Below, piece by piece: positions 1-8,353 of a stretch of DNA of 64,000 nt (position 1 is the first letter of the stretch; each line of letters starts with the position of its first letter). Location of the stretch: assembly GCA_910578615.1 (NCBI GenBank), contig CAJTRI010000012.1:41055-105054 (forward strand). The letters run 5' to 3'. The position numbers and the translations under genes are program-made. The notes under the pieces were generated by a model. It saw only the letters and a list, made by a program, of their open reading frames with translations, was not told the DNA's origin and searched no databases. This DNA comes from an uncultured Duncaniella sp. (lineage in GTDB: Bacteria > Bacteroidota > Bacteroidia > Bacteroidales > Muribaculaceae).

Positions 1-1630
1 CAAGTTCCTTCGTCAGTTCATCATATTCTTTACGCTCTTTGAATGTCAGTCTGACTTTGCGTTGCGGACGAGGCTCACGGGCAGAGACCGTGGAGGCTTT
101 TGAGCCTGTCTCTCTTGCTTTGGCTGCCTGTCGTTCTTTAATGAACGCCCTGTATTCAGAGTAATTTCCCGGAAAATCCTTTATGACACCGTCCCCTTCC
201 ATAACAAACAGATGGTCAACTATCGAGTCAAGGAAAAAACGGTCATGGGATATGACAATCACACAGCCTTTGAAATCTTTGAGATAATCTTCCAGAATGG
301 CAAGCGTGGTTATGTCAAGGTCATTGGTTGGTTCGTCAAGAATAAGAAAGTTTGGCTGGGTAATCAGCACAGAGGCAAGATGCAATCTGCGTTTCTCTCC
401 ACCGCTTAGAGTCGATATGTATTTCTGTTGATCAGCCGGAGAGAAGAGAAAACGTGTAAGAAACTGCATAGGAGTATAGTGGGTCGTACCATTTATAACC
501 ACTTCCTCTGTTATGTCAGTAATAGCGTCTATAACCTTCTTTCCCTCAGGCAGATTGAGGCCTTCTTGTGAATAATATCCAAACCTTACAGTCTCTCCGA
601 CATTCCATGAGCCTTTGTCAGGAGGGATTATTCCTTGAAGCATTTTTATAAATGTCGACTTGCCGACACCGTTCTCTCCCACTATGCCGACTTTCTCGTA
701 TCGTGCGAATGTGTAAGTGAAATCGTCAAGAATAACCTTGTCGCCAAACTTCTTTGATACCCCCTCAGCTTCAAAGATCTTAGATCCGATATATGATGAC
801 TTAACTTCATCCGGGTTTATATTTTTCTCGTCATATCTGACAGAAGCTTTCTCTTTAAGATTATAGAACTCATTGATGCGGAAACGAGCCTTTCCGGCAC
901 GCGCCTGTGGCTGACGCCTCATCCATTCCTGTTCTTTGCGCAATGTGTTCTTCACTTTGGCAAGTTCACCTGTAAGCGCCTCGATGCGTTCGGCACGGCG
1001 GCGTAGATAATAGTCGAAATTGCCTTCATATGAGAATATCTGCCGCATGTCAATCTCTATAATCTTGTTGCAGACACGGTCAAGGAAATACCTGTCATGC
1101 GTAACCATCAGGAGTGTCACTTTCTGACGTGTCAGATAGTTTTCAAGCCATTCGATAGTGGAAATATCCAGATGGTTGGTAGGCTCGTCAAGAATAAGTA
1201 TGTCAGGATCGGACAGAAGCACTCGTGCCAATGAAGCCCGTTTACGCTGACCGCCTGACAGATGGTCAACATTCAAAGACGAATCCAGCCCGAGTTGGGA
1301 TAGTATCTGGACGACCTTCCCTTCACGATTCCATTCATCATGATCTTCTTCCCTTACAGCCGGCAACATCTCGTCCATCAACGAGGCTCCAGAAGTAAAT
1401 ATCGGGTTCTGGTCAAGAAATCCCACCCGCAGATCGTTTCGGAATGTAACCGTCCCGCTATCAGGGCTCTCACTGCCTGACAACAGCCTGAGGAGTGTCG
1501 ATTTCCCGGTTCCATTCTTTGCGATGAGGCCTATCTTGTCACCCTCGTTTACACCGAATGTGACAGATTCGAATAGAATGCGGTCTCCATAGCTTTTTGT
1601 AAGATCCTCGACTTGCAGATAAGGTTTCAT
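1..1630 (-). CDS. ABC-F family ATPase, Uup-like (3' end cut by window edge)
   Basis: The reading frame opens at an ATG at 1630 and runs leftwards without a stop off the window start, giving about 543 visible codons. It has two ABC ATPase cassettes. The first has Walker A AKNGTGKST (residues 37-45), signature LSGGQ and Walker B LILDEPTNHLD. The second has GENGVGKST, signature LSGGE and LILDEPTNDLD. An arginine-rich linker lies between them and there are no membrane segments, which defines the ABC-F class of cytosolic, ribosome-associated ATPases. The charged tail beginning LTFKERKEYDEL resembles the start of the Uup C-terminal coiled coil, so I favour Uup over EttA. It starts 8 bases after the CobW-family gene and is probably the last gene of that operon. 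The precise role (ribosome rescue, or DNA-related as proposed for Uup) is inference. Confidence 0.9.
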   Translation of the reverse strand, partial: MKPYLQVEDLTKSYGDRILFESVTFGVNEGDKIGLIAKNGTGKSTLLRLLSGSESPDSGTVTFRNDLRVGFLDQNPIFTSGASLMDEMLPAVREEDHDEWNREGKVVQILSQLGLDSSLNVDHLSGGQRKRASLARVLLSDPDILILDEPTNHLDISTIEWLENYLTRQKVTLLMVTHDRYFLDRVCNKIIEIDMRQIFSYEGNFDYYLRRRAERIEALTGELAKVKNTLRKEQEWMRRQPQARAGKARFRINEFYNLKEKASVRYDEKNINPDEVKSSYIGSKIFEAEGVSKKFGDKVILDDFTYTFARYEKVGIVGENGVGKSTFIKMLQGIIPPDKGSWNVGETVRFGYYSQEGLNLPEGKKVIDAITDITEEVVINGTTHYTPMQFLTRFLFSPADQQKYISTLSGGEKRRLHLASVLITQPNFLILDEPTNDLDITTLAILEDYLKDFKGCVIVISHDRFFLDSIVDHLFVMEGDGVIKDFPGNYSEYRAFIKERQAAKARETGSKASTVSAREPRPQRKVRLTFKERKEYDELTKEL

Positions 1631-1638
1631 AATGATGG

Positions 1639-2871
1639 CTATTTATCAAGACATTCGTCTAGTGCTCGTGTTATTGCGTCACGATCCATCCCACGACCAA
1701 TAAAAACGAGCTTTATCATGCGGTCACCATAATTGTCATCCCAGTCTTTAAGTATGCCCGGATCTTGCGCAACAAGTTCCTCAAACTCTTCTGCAGGTGC
1801 TGTTGCAAACCAAAGTCCGGCTTCTTTAAGCTGTTTCTGTCTTCCTGCCGATTCAAAAAGATAGCTCATATCAGGATTTACACTGAAATAGCAGATGCCC
1901 TTACACCGTATTATCTCCTTCGGCCATCGTGATGCGGCAAAAAAATCAAACTTGTTCAAATCGAAGGCCGGTCGACGGTAATATACGAATGTACTGATAC
2001 CATATTCTTCCGCCTCTCCCTCTCCATGATGATGGTGGTGGCAATGCCCACACGAACATTCTTCTCCGTGCTCGTTAGTATGGCATTCTTCATCATGGTG
2101 ATGGTAGTGATGACTATGCCTCTCTTCTTCCTCTATTTCGGCATTAGGACGATCAATGTGCTGCACCCATGCTGCTGATGATGCTACATCGTCAAATTTG
2201 AACATGTGGGTATTTATAATACGCTCTATGTCTACTTTGGCATAATCACATTCTATAATTTCAGCATTGGGTTGAAGTGCCTTTATAACGGCCTTTATGT
2301 GAGAAAACTCGTTCGGATTTACTTCTGAGACTTTGTTAATCAGAACAATATTGCAAAACTCTATTTGCTGTATAATCAGATTTTCAATATCTTCCTCGTC
2401 AACGTTGTCGTTATTGAGGCTATCACCACAACCAAACTCATCTTTAAGACGCATAGCATCTACAACAGTGACGATACAATCAAGACGAGGCAGTCCGTTG
2501 TTTTGCATATTCTGCCCGAGTTGCGGAATAGAGCATATGGTCTGAGCTATCGGGGCAGGTTCACATATCCCGCTTGCCTCGATTACTATGTAGTCAAAGC
2601 GTCTCATAGCCATAATCTCCTCGATCTGTTTTACCAGATCCATTTTGAGCGTGCAACATATACACCCGTTTGAGAGAGCAACAAGGCTATCATCATTGGA
2701 ATTTACAACTCCGCCACGTTCAATAAGCGACGCATCTATATTGACCTCTCCTATGTCATTGACAATTACGGCAAACTTTATGCCTTTCTCGTTGGAGAGA
2801 ATGTGGTTTACAAGGGTAGTCTTGCCACTACCCAGAAATCCTGTCAGCAACAATATAGGTGTAACATTCAT
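1639..2871 (-). CDS. CobW/COG0523-family G3E GTPase, putative metallochaperone
   Basis: The 410-residue protein has a P-loop GFLGSGKTT (residues 11-19), the family's metal-binding CxCC motif (C70, C72, C73) and a SKWPKE-like C-terminal CobW_C region. A His/Cys-rich loop near residues 250-285 contains HHYHHHD, CSCGHC and HHHHH. COG0523 proteins use GTP hydrolysis to deliver metal, often zinc, to client enzymes. The His-rich loop suggests zinc or another transition metal, but the metal cannot be read from sequence. It starts 4 bases after folB, so the two are probably co-transcribed; some COG0523 proteins serve folate enzymes, but a FolB link is only a guess. No zinc-uptake-regulator box is evident upstream. 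Confidence 0.88.
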   Translation of the reverse strand: MNVTPILLLTGFLGSGKTTLVNHILSNEKGIKFAVIVNDIGEVNIDASLIERGGVVNSNDDSLVALSNGCICCTLKMDLVKQIEEIMAMRRFDYIVIEASGICEPAPIAQTICSIPQLGQNMQNNGLPRLDCIVTVVDAMRLKDEFGCGDSLNNDNVDEEDIENLIIQQIEFCNIVLINKVSEVNPNEFSHIKAVIKALQPNAEIIECDYAKVDIERIINTHMFKFDDVASSAAWVQHIDRPNAEIEEEERHSHHYHHHDEECHTNEHGEECSCGHCHHHHHGEGEAEEYGISTFVYYRRPAFDLNKFDFFAASRWPKEIIRCKGICYFSVNPDMSYLFESAGRQKQLKEAGLWFATAPAEEFEELVAQDPGILKDWDDNYGDRMIKLVFIGRGMDRDAITRALDECLDK

Positions 2872-2875
2872 AATC

Positions 2876-3229
2876 TTACCATGTTATTTTTACCGCCACA
2901 TCACGAAGTTCAACAGAGATCGGCGGAGTAATCTTAGATATTCTTATCGTTCCTCCTTCTATAAGAGGGAATCTTTCAACCAAAGCAACTCTAAGACGCC
3001 ACACAACGTTTTCAAGAGTACGAGAAGAGACGGACATTATTCCCTTTATGACATCAACTGCTTCGGCATAATTAAGGGTTTCGGCTATGGAGTCATGCTC
3101 CATGGCTTTTTCAAACGGATAGTCAAGTGATACCGAAACCTCAAACAGATTACCTACTATAAGTTCCTGCTTTGCCACGCCATGACGGGCATACATCCTA
3201 AGGCCGTTAATTTCAATACTTCCTTTCAT
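2876..3229 (-). CDS. folB: Dihydroneopterin aldolase
   Basis: This 117-residue protein has the normal FolB length. It begins with the strand and YARHGV turn typical of the family, followed by LNYAEAVDVI, TLENVVWRL and the terminal KITPPI motif of the pterin-binding active site. FolB converts 7,8-dihydroneopterin to 6-hydroxymethyl-dihydropterin plus glycolaldehyde in tetrahydrofolate synthesis, acting as a cytosolic oligomer. The gene sits 4 bases from both neighbours (glycosyltransferase upstream, CobW-family downstream), so it is likely translated from a polycistronic message. No other folate gene is in the window. Confidence 0.93.
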   Translation of the reverse strand: MKGSIEINGLRMYARHGVAKQELIVGNLFEVSVSLDYPFEKAMEHDSIAETLNYAEAVDVIKGIMSVSSRTLENVVWRLRVALVERFPLIEGGTIRISKITPPISVELRDVAVKITW

Positions 3230-3233
3230 CGAT

Positions 3234-4412
3234 TCATCCCCATGTCAGATTGGCCCCTCGTTTTAGGAAGCCTTTGATTTTATAATACAATGTATATAAG
3301 GGGTGGAATGATACAAACCATGGAATGGTTAGCAACAGCGGTCGTGACCATAGCGCGACCGAAGTTCTTCGCCATACCACCATTATAGTGATTGATGAAG
3401 CAAGTATCACAATGGCTGATATTATAGCCGGAATGATTGACGGCAAAGACAGGACAGATGCAGCCACACCTGTACAGATCATAATCCACCATGCCCAAGA
3501 ACAACTGCTGAAAAACAATCTTGCCCCCTTTCTAAGGCGTGAGGATGTATACTCATAGCGCAGTTTGTCCGCTACAAAAGCCTCAGCAGGTTTGTTCTCC
3601 ACCGCAAGCACCATAGAGTCAGGTGACAGTTCCACAGCCGTGTTGTCGTCTCGCGATACCTCATTTATAAAGATGTCGTCATCGCCATATTTCAAATCAA
3701 GGGATTTGGAGAAGCCTTTGTTGTCAAAAAAAATGCTGCGGCGATAGGCCAGATTGTAACATGTACCACGATATGGTCTGCCGGCAACGGCCCATGAAAG
3801 ATATTCAACAGCCGAGCGCACGGTGTCAAACGCATGAAGGCGTTTCCATGCTTCACGTGTGCCCTCCGGGGCAGCGGGAGCGGCATAACCTATTACGATA
3901 TCATTACCCGGTGTGAAATTACGGCAGATAGCCCTTAGCCATCTGCGTGATGGAACCTGAGAATTGCCCATTGTCAGAACTAATGTTTCAAAACGAGCAG
4001 CTTTTATTCCAAGTGTCAGAGCAAGTTTTTTTCGAGACAACGAGCGCGATTCAAGCGGAGTAAATGTCATATACAGATTACTGTATCTTTGTTCAAGGCG
4101 CCCGATCACGTCCTTGATTGAAGGTATGGCGCCATCATTTACGACAATTACTTCGAAATTTGCAGGATAATCCTGGTCAAGTATCTGGGGCAGAAGCACT
4201 TCGAGATTAGGAGCATCGTCTCCGGCATAGACAATGACAGAGGCCGATGGATAATATCTTTGATCTTCCGGGATTACACGTACCGCATCTGTCCGTATAC
4301 GGCGAGCCACGGAAACAATATACCGACGAAAACCAATCAGAATATAGAGCGCAGAGGCTATCAGCCCCATCAATAGTGATAAGACGAGAGGAGAAAACTG
4401 TATTTCAAACAT
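3234..4412 (-). CDS. Membrane-anchored family 2 glycosyltransferase
   Basis: The 392-residue protein has an N-terminal membrane helix (about residues 9-27), a GT-A fold with nucleotide-binding VVNDG (residues 90-94), an acidic YGDDDIF motif in the central region and two or more hydrophobic helices near residues 310-365. The arrangement is that of processive or lipid-linked sugar transferases of the GT2 family on the cytoplasmic face of the inner membrane. The donor and acceptor cannot be inferred. It follows kdsC after a 70-base gap carrying a TAATTTTG element, so it may start a sub-operon with folB and the CobW-family gene. A role in surface polysaccharide is plausible but unproven. Confidence 0.82.
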   Translation of the reverse strand: MFEIQFSPLVLSLLMGLIASALYILIGFRRYIVSVARRIRTDAVRVIPEDQRYYPSASVIVYAGDDAPNLEVLLPQILDQDYPANFEVIVVNDGAIPSIKDVIGRLEQRYSNLYMTFTPLESRSLSRKKLALTLGIKAARFETLVLTMGNSQVPSRRWLRAICRNFTPGNDIVIGYAAPAAPEGTREAWKRLHAFDTVRSAVEYLSWAVAGRPYRGTCYNLAYRRSIFFDNKGFSKSLDLKYGDDDIFINEVSRDDNTAVELSPDSMVLAVENKPAEAFVADKLRYEYTSSRLRKGARLFFSSCSWAWWIMICTGVAASVLSLPSIIPAIISAIVILASSITIMVVWRRTSVALWSRPLLLTIPWFVSFHPLYTLYYKIKGFLKRGANLTWG

Positions 4413-4432
4413 CGCGAATAAGAATTGAAGTG

Positions 4433-4440
4433 CAAAATTA
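4433..4440 (-). promoter_or_regulatory. Bacteroidetes -7 promoter element (TAATTTTG)
   Basis: TAATTTTG on the minus strand lies 20 bases upstream of the glycosyltransferase start in a 70-base gap. It matches the TAnnTTTG consensus, but I see no TTTG at the usual 19-20 base distance, so the promoter would be weaker or activator-dependent. Confidence 0.45.
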
Positions 4441-4482
4441 GCTATTTTTTCAATAACACGTCACAAGGTGGTTGAAAAAAAA

Positions 4483-5004
4483 TCACCATTCACATGCGTC
4501 ATCGAGCATCCATTCGCCCCGTGATAAAAGAATTTGGGAGATAAGGTCACGGGCCACACCCTCGCCTCCTTTTACGGGCGAGATGTAACGGGCTATCTGT
4601 TTGACCTCTACAGCCCCGTCACAAGGTGTGACAGGAAGGCCAACCTCATGCATAGCCTTTATATCCGGGATGTCGTCACCCACAAAGGCAACTTCCCCTC
4701 TTTCAAGACTATTTACTTCCATCCATTCTCTAAGACGGGACAACTTTTCGGAACATCTAAAATACATATCCCTTATTCCAAGCGAACGATAGGCAGGAAG
4801 CATTGATTCATCCCTTGCGCCTGATATGACTGCGATTTTCATCCCGCGCCGAATGGCATATTGCAAAGCATATCCGTCTTTGACATTTGACGACCGTTGC
4901 AATGTACCGTCCTCACGTACAGACACAGTTGATGAAGACAGGACACCGTCCATGTCAAAAACTATCCCTTTGATGAGAGACAGGTCATAATCAATTCTGC
5001 TCAT
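4483..5004 (-). CDS. kdsC: KdsC-type HAD phosphatase (Kdo-8-phosphate phosphatase family)
   Basis: The protein has HAD motifs: FDMDGVLSSS (nucleophile and acid/base Asp), ISGAR (motif II) and VGDDIPDIKAM (acidic metal-binding motif). There is no cap domain, as in the tetrameric KdsC class. KdsC removes phosphate from Kdo-8-phosphate on the way to CMP-Kdo and lipopolysaccharide. I place the start at the ATG at 5004 (173 residues), because the longer open frame adds a tail unlike the family. That start overlaps the DUF2520 gene by 14 bases, a typical coupled arrangement in Bacteroidales, where DUF2520 and KdsC genes are often adjacent. Related YrbI-like phosphatases with other sugar-acid substrates are the main alternative. 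Confidence 0.87.
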   Translation of the reverse strand: MSRIDYDLSLIKGIVFDMDGVLSSSTVSVREDGTLQRSSNVKDGYALQYAIRRGMKIAVISGARDESMLPAYRSLGIRDMYFRCSEKLSRLREWMEVNSLERGEVAFVGDDIPDIKAMHEVGLPVTPCDGAVEVKQIARYISPVKGGEGVARDLISQILLSRGEWMLDDACEW

Positions 5005-5785
5005 GATGATAGTATTCGTAAATTGACTTGGAAAGTAACGAATAAATCTTGGCAAGATGTGGAGGCAGTAGCGATATATGACGTTCCATAACCGCATTAT
5101 CCCCTCTCATTGCCGGCCCTGTCTGTCCTTCTGATGGAGATGACATCATAGCTTTACGCAGCGTCTCTTCGAGCAATGGGTGAAGCACCTCGATAGACAG
5201 GCCTTCCTCATGCAGTAAGTCATCGGCAACAGACCACATATGGTTGACGAAATTACAGGCAAATACAGCGGCAATATGCATATTGCGCCTTCTTTTTCCG
5301 TCAGCCACAAAGACCTTGTCGCTAATCCTCTCTGCCAGTCCGAAGATTTCCCGTTCAACATCGTAAGTGGCGCCTTCGATGAAGATCGGAACTTTGGAAA
5401 TATCTACATCCACATCTCTTGAAAACGTTTGCAGCGGATAAAACACTCCGTGACGAAACGAAAGCGGAGCAAGCATCTCTTTTGGAAGAGAGCCGGAGGT
5501 GTGAAGCCATAGTGCCTCTCCTATTGGGAATCTGCTCACAAGCGACTCGACTGCATCATCCACCAGACTGACCACATAAATGTCGGCATCATCGATGATA
5601 CTATCCACATCATCCGTCGCAACAGCCGAATCAAGAACATCAGCAAGTCTTTTTGCAGAATCGAAAGAACGCGAAAATACCTGCACCACTTCTAATCCGT
5701 CCAAAGAGTCAAAAGCCGGAGCGAGATGTGAAGCAACATTACCGGCACCAATAAAGACTACCTTACCACTGACCGATATGGACAT
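4991..5785 (-). CDS. Rossmann-fold and DUF2520 domain protein
   Basis: The 264-residue protein begins with a dinucleotide-binding fold, GAGNVASHLAPAF (near residues 13-25), like ProC and NAD(P)-dependent reductases. It continues with the DUF2520 helical domain (motifs VFACNFVNHM and RGDN near the C terminus), which resembles 6-phosphogluconate dehydrogenase C-terminal domains. The enzymatic activity of this family is not established; an oxidoreductase role is inference. It overlaps the nitroreductase gene by 23 bases and the kdsC start by 14, so it is translated within the operon. Confidence 0.85.
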   Translation of the reverse strand: MSISVSGKVVFIGAGNVASHLAPAFDSLDGLEVVQVFSRSFDSAKRLADVLDSAVATDDVDSIIDDADIYVVSLVDDAVESLVSRFPIGEALWLHTSGSLPKEMLAPLSFRHGVFYPLQTFSRDVDVDISKVPIFIEGATYDVEREIFGLAERISDKVFVADGKRRRNMHIAAVFACNFVNHMWSVADDLLHEEGLSIEVLHPLLEETLRKAMMSSPSEGQTGPAMRGDNAVMERHISLLPPHLAKIYSLLSKSIYEYYHHEQN

Positions 5786-6287
5786 TCTCCCATTTCAATT
5801 TTTCGGTATCCTGAGGTTTACGCTGTTCATCTGGATGACCGAATGTGAGAATACAGAGCACAGGGCAATTTTCAGGTATGCCGAGACATTCCTGAACGAA
5901 CTGGTCAGAAGGTGTGCCGTCCGACGCAAAACGACCATAAACCTGGATCCAACAAGATCCAAGTCCGAGATCGGCAGCTTGAAGCTGCATATAAGATGCA
6001 GCAACCGAAGCATCCTCAATCCAGGCTTCAGATTTTGACGCATCAACCGTCACAACCACGGCGAGAGGACATTTTCCCAATGATACAGCTCCCGCAGGCT
6101 TACATGATGCAAGTTGGTCAAGTCTCTGCCTATCCTCCACTACTACAAGCTGCCACGCTCTTGCACTTTTAGATGTAGGTGAAAGTAAGGCTGCTTCCAA
6201 TATGAGACGTACATGATCGGCGCTTATGGGTTCATCTGTATAACGACGAATACTACGGCGCTTTATAATAAGGTCGTGGAAATCCAT
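5763..6287 (-). CDS. Nitroreductase-family flavoprotein
   Basis: The 174-residue protein has the FMN-binding RRSIRRYTDEP motif near the start (residues 10-20), LEAALLSPTSKSARAW and the C-terminal LCILTFGHPDEQRKP segment typical of short dimeric nitroreductase-fold enzymes. Such proteins reduce nitro compounds, quinones or flavins with NAD(P)H; the physiological substrate is unknown. The length is at the short end of the family but the domain is complete. It lies 24 bases after the HU/SPOR gene and overlaps the DUF2520 gene downstream. Confidence 0.87.
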   Translation of the reverse strand: MDFHDLIIKRRSIRRYTDEPISADHVRLILEAALLSPTSKSARAWQLVVVEDRQRLDQLASCKPAGAVSLGKCPLAVVVTVDASKSEAWIEDASVAASYMQLQAADLGLGSCWIQVYGRFASDGTPSDQFVQECLGIPENCPVLCILTFGHPDEQRKPQDTEKLKWENVHIGQW

Positions 6288-6311
6288 TTTTATATGTTGT
6301 TTATAGAGAAT

Positions 6312-7259
6312 TTAACGCTTGCACACCCAGACATTGGGATATTGAGCACGTATAAGTTCAGACTCTGCCAGAGCCTCATCAATAGTCCGACATTTTTTTG
6401 CAAAAACACGGTATTTTCCATCCATATCGATAATAGACAGGTCTGACGGATTGCCGATTGATGAGATATGCGCTTCGGCGGCCTTTCTGGACGGTAGAGA
6501 GGCAACGACCAAAAGATACCTTCCATCAGTCGAAGCAATTGTCTCCTCATTCGAGGTGTCAACATCCTGCATCGGAATGGCTATGTTGAGCAATATCTCA
6601 CGAGAGACATCATCGGCATCATTATTGCCTGTAAGATATGAAGACTCCACCCTCTCGGACAATCCTGAGTCAAGGGACGCATAGGTCTGTGTGCCAGAAT
6701 CCACAAGGTTCGTAGTGGAAAAGATAATACCGCATGCTACAAGAAGAAATATTATCGAAGCCGCTATTTTCAACGGAAGAGGAATGACAGCCGGCTGCGC
6801 CTTAACGACAGAATCTACCGACAAATCATCGGCACCTTCTTCTGCGAGAGGTTTTAGCGGCAAGGAAGGAAGACCGTTGTAACGAAGAGCTACTGCCGAT
6901 TTCCCCGCCGGCTGAAAAAGGATGGAATCCTCTCCTTTAGTCATAACACCAAGACTACCTACTGGCAATTCCCCTGAGATTGACAGCTGGTGAAGGAATG
7001 AAGTTGTTTCAGCCTGCACATGCTGTATGGCCGTCTCTATAGATACATGCTCCTTTCGGGCAATGCTTTCAACAAGCAACCCGTCATTGTGCGTGACGAC
7101 AGGGTTGAACCCAAGAGACCGAGAAGGCGGGAAAAACATTCCTGATTCTATGTCATATCGGGCAGAGGTCTCGTGAACGAGAAATGCACCAAACCCCGGC
7201 ACTACAACGCAGTCGTGTCGAAGAAGAAGATATTCAATATGCGAACTGAGGTCTATCAC
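6312..7259 (-). CDS. HU-CCDC81 and SPOR domain envelope protein
   Basis: The N-terminal ~150 residues form the HU-like CCDC81 module found in Bacteroidetes (IDLSSHIEYLLLRH, VVPGFGAFLVH). A single membrane helix follows (about residues 162-180, PLPLKIAASIIFLLVACGII), then a low-complexity linker and a SPOR peptidoglycan-binding domain at the end (YLLVVASLPSRKAAEAHI). The layout suggests a membrane protein with a cytosolic HU-like domain and a periplasmic SPOR domain that could recognise denuded glycan at the septum. I place the start at GTG 7259 (315 residues). The longer open frame begins with TTG inside the promoter, and the family normally begins at the IDL motif. This start coincides with the predicted transcription start, so the message may be leaderless. 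Confidence 0.85.
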   Translation of the reverse strand: MIDLSSHIEYLLLRHDCVVVPGFGAFLVHETSARYDIESGMFFPPSRSLGFNPVVTHNDGLLVESIARKEHVSIETAIQHVQAETTSFLHQLSISGELPVGSLGVMTKGEDSILFQPAGKSAVALRYNGLPSLPLKPLAEEGADDLSVDSVVKAQPAVIPLPLKIAASIIFLLVACGIIFSTTNLVDSGTQTYASLDSGLSERVESSYLTGNNDADDVSREILLNIAIPMQDVDTSNEETIASTDGRYLLVVASLPSRKAAEAHISSIGNPSDLSIIDMDGKYRVFAKKCRTIDEALAESELIRAQYPNVWVCKR

Positions 7260-7263
7260 ACTG

Positions 7264-7294
7264 CAAAGATACAAAAAAATTCACGCGAGACAAA
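7264..7294 (-). promoter_or_regulatory. Promoter of the HU/SPOR operon (TTTG-N19-TATCTTTG)
   Basis: On the minus strand TTTG (7294-7291), exactly 19 bases, then TATCTTTG (7271-7264) match the Bacteroidetes vegetative consensus. Transcription would begin about 5-7 bases downstream, at or next to the GTG start codon at 7259. Confidence 0.8.
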
Positions 7295-7318
7295 AGAAAA
7301 ATAAAATCTTCGCGTGAA
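7273..7318 (-). terminator. Intrinsic terminator after the esterase gene
   Basis: On the minus strand, TTCACGCGA (7318-7310) pairs with TCGCGTGAA (7288-7280) across a 21-base loop and is followed by seven T (7279-7273). It would end the PL1-esterase transcript. The loop holds the TTTG element of the next promoter, so the two signals interleave. Confidence 0.7.
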
Positions 7319-7347
7319 CTTTTTTCTTATAAAAGCGGTGTGGATTC

Positions 7348-8352
7348 CTAATTCCCGCCTTTGAACAACCTGTCAAGAAATCTCACGGCATATTCCACCG
7401 CCTCCTCCGCCCACGGAGAAAAGAACCAGAACGGATGGACATCCACAGGGATGGAGTGCCGCTCATAATAGATACCAGCCTTGTCGTAAAGCCCGGCGAT
7501 GCTGTCGCGACCGTCACTGTAACGAGGCAAACCACTGCTGATAAAACAAACCGGGGCGGACGCATCAGTAACCCAGTTAATAGCAGAAGCTTCATTCCAG
7601 GCATCCGTCGCGTCCTCATACATACCACCCAGCCATTGGGCACATACGGGCATCACTCCCTTTTTGGCAAGACGCTCTTCCGCATCATTGATATTCGACC
7701 GGGATACAAAAGTAGAAACGCCGTCCATATTGACAACAGCCTGCACAGTGCTTGGCGAATCCTTCCACTCCCCTCCTCCTTCATGACGCAAAGACCCGTT
7801 GGTAACACCGACAAGAGTAGCAAGTTGTGCACCGGCGGAGCACCCGGATAACGCTATTTTATCTGGATTGACTCCAAGTGATACTGCATTTTTACGCACC
7901 CATCTCACGGCTGTCTTTATGTCTTCAAGCCCGGCCGGATAAATGGCCTCCGGGATAAGCCGGTATTCAACAGGAATAGCGACATACCCTTTGACCGCAA
8001 TGAGTCGCGCCATGGGATGTTGCAGAGTCTTATCTCCTGAGTTCCATCCGCCACCATGAATCATTATAAGTGCAGGATAAGAGGCTCCGTCATCAGGGCG
8101 GAAAACATCGGCATGGAGTTCCCGATCACCATAAGAAGTTCCTTCTATCGTAGAATAGACAACGTCTTTTTGTACAGAAATTCCGTCAGGGACAGAGTCT
8201 GAAAGCAACGTGACCTCAGGATGTTTCTTCCTAACTTTGAGATATGTGCTCCAACGTGTAAATGAGGTGTCTCTCGGCACTTCAAGCCCGCCCGGATATG
8301 CAGAGAGGGACATGAAGGCCGAGAGAAAAACCATAATCGATATTCTTTTCAT
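7348..8352 (-). CDS. Secreted alpha/beta-hydrolase (carboxylesterase-like)
   Basis: The 334-residue protein has an N-terminal signal peptide (hydrophobic residues 4-18). The esterase-lipase fold shows the oxyanion motif HGGGWNSGD, the nucleophile elbow GCSAGAQ and a late His in the VDVHPFWF segment. This pattern fits the BD-FAE/acetyl-esterase type of carbohydrate esterase. It starts one base after the PL1 pectate lyase stop, so the pair is certainly co-transcribed and the likely substrate is an acyl or methyl ester on pectin; that is inference from context. A role on another acetylated glycan is the alternative. Confidence 0.85.
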   Translation of the reverse strand: MKRISIMVFLSAFMSLSAYPGGLEVPRDTSFTRWSTYLKVRKKHPEVTLLSDSVPDGISVQKDVVYSTIEGTSYGDRELHADVFRPDDGASYPALIMIHGGGWNSGDKTLQHPMARLIAVKGYVAIPVEYRLIPEAIYPAGLEDIKTAVRWVRKNAVSLGVNPDKIALSGCSAGAQLATLVGVTNGSLRHEGGGEWKDSPSTVQAVVNMDGVSTFVSRSNINDAEERLAKKGVMPVCAQWLGGMYEDATDAWNEASAINWVTDASAPVCFISSGLPRYSDGRDSIAGLYDKAGIYYERHSIPVDVHPFWFFSPWAEEAVEYAVRFLDRLFKGGN

Positions 8353-8353
8353 T

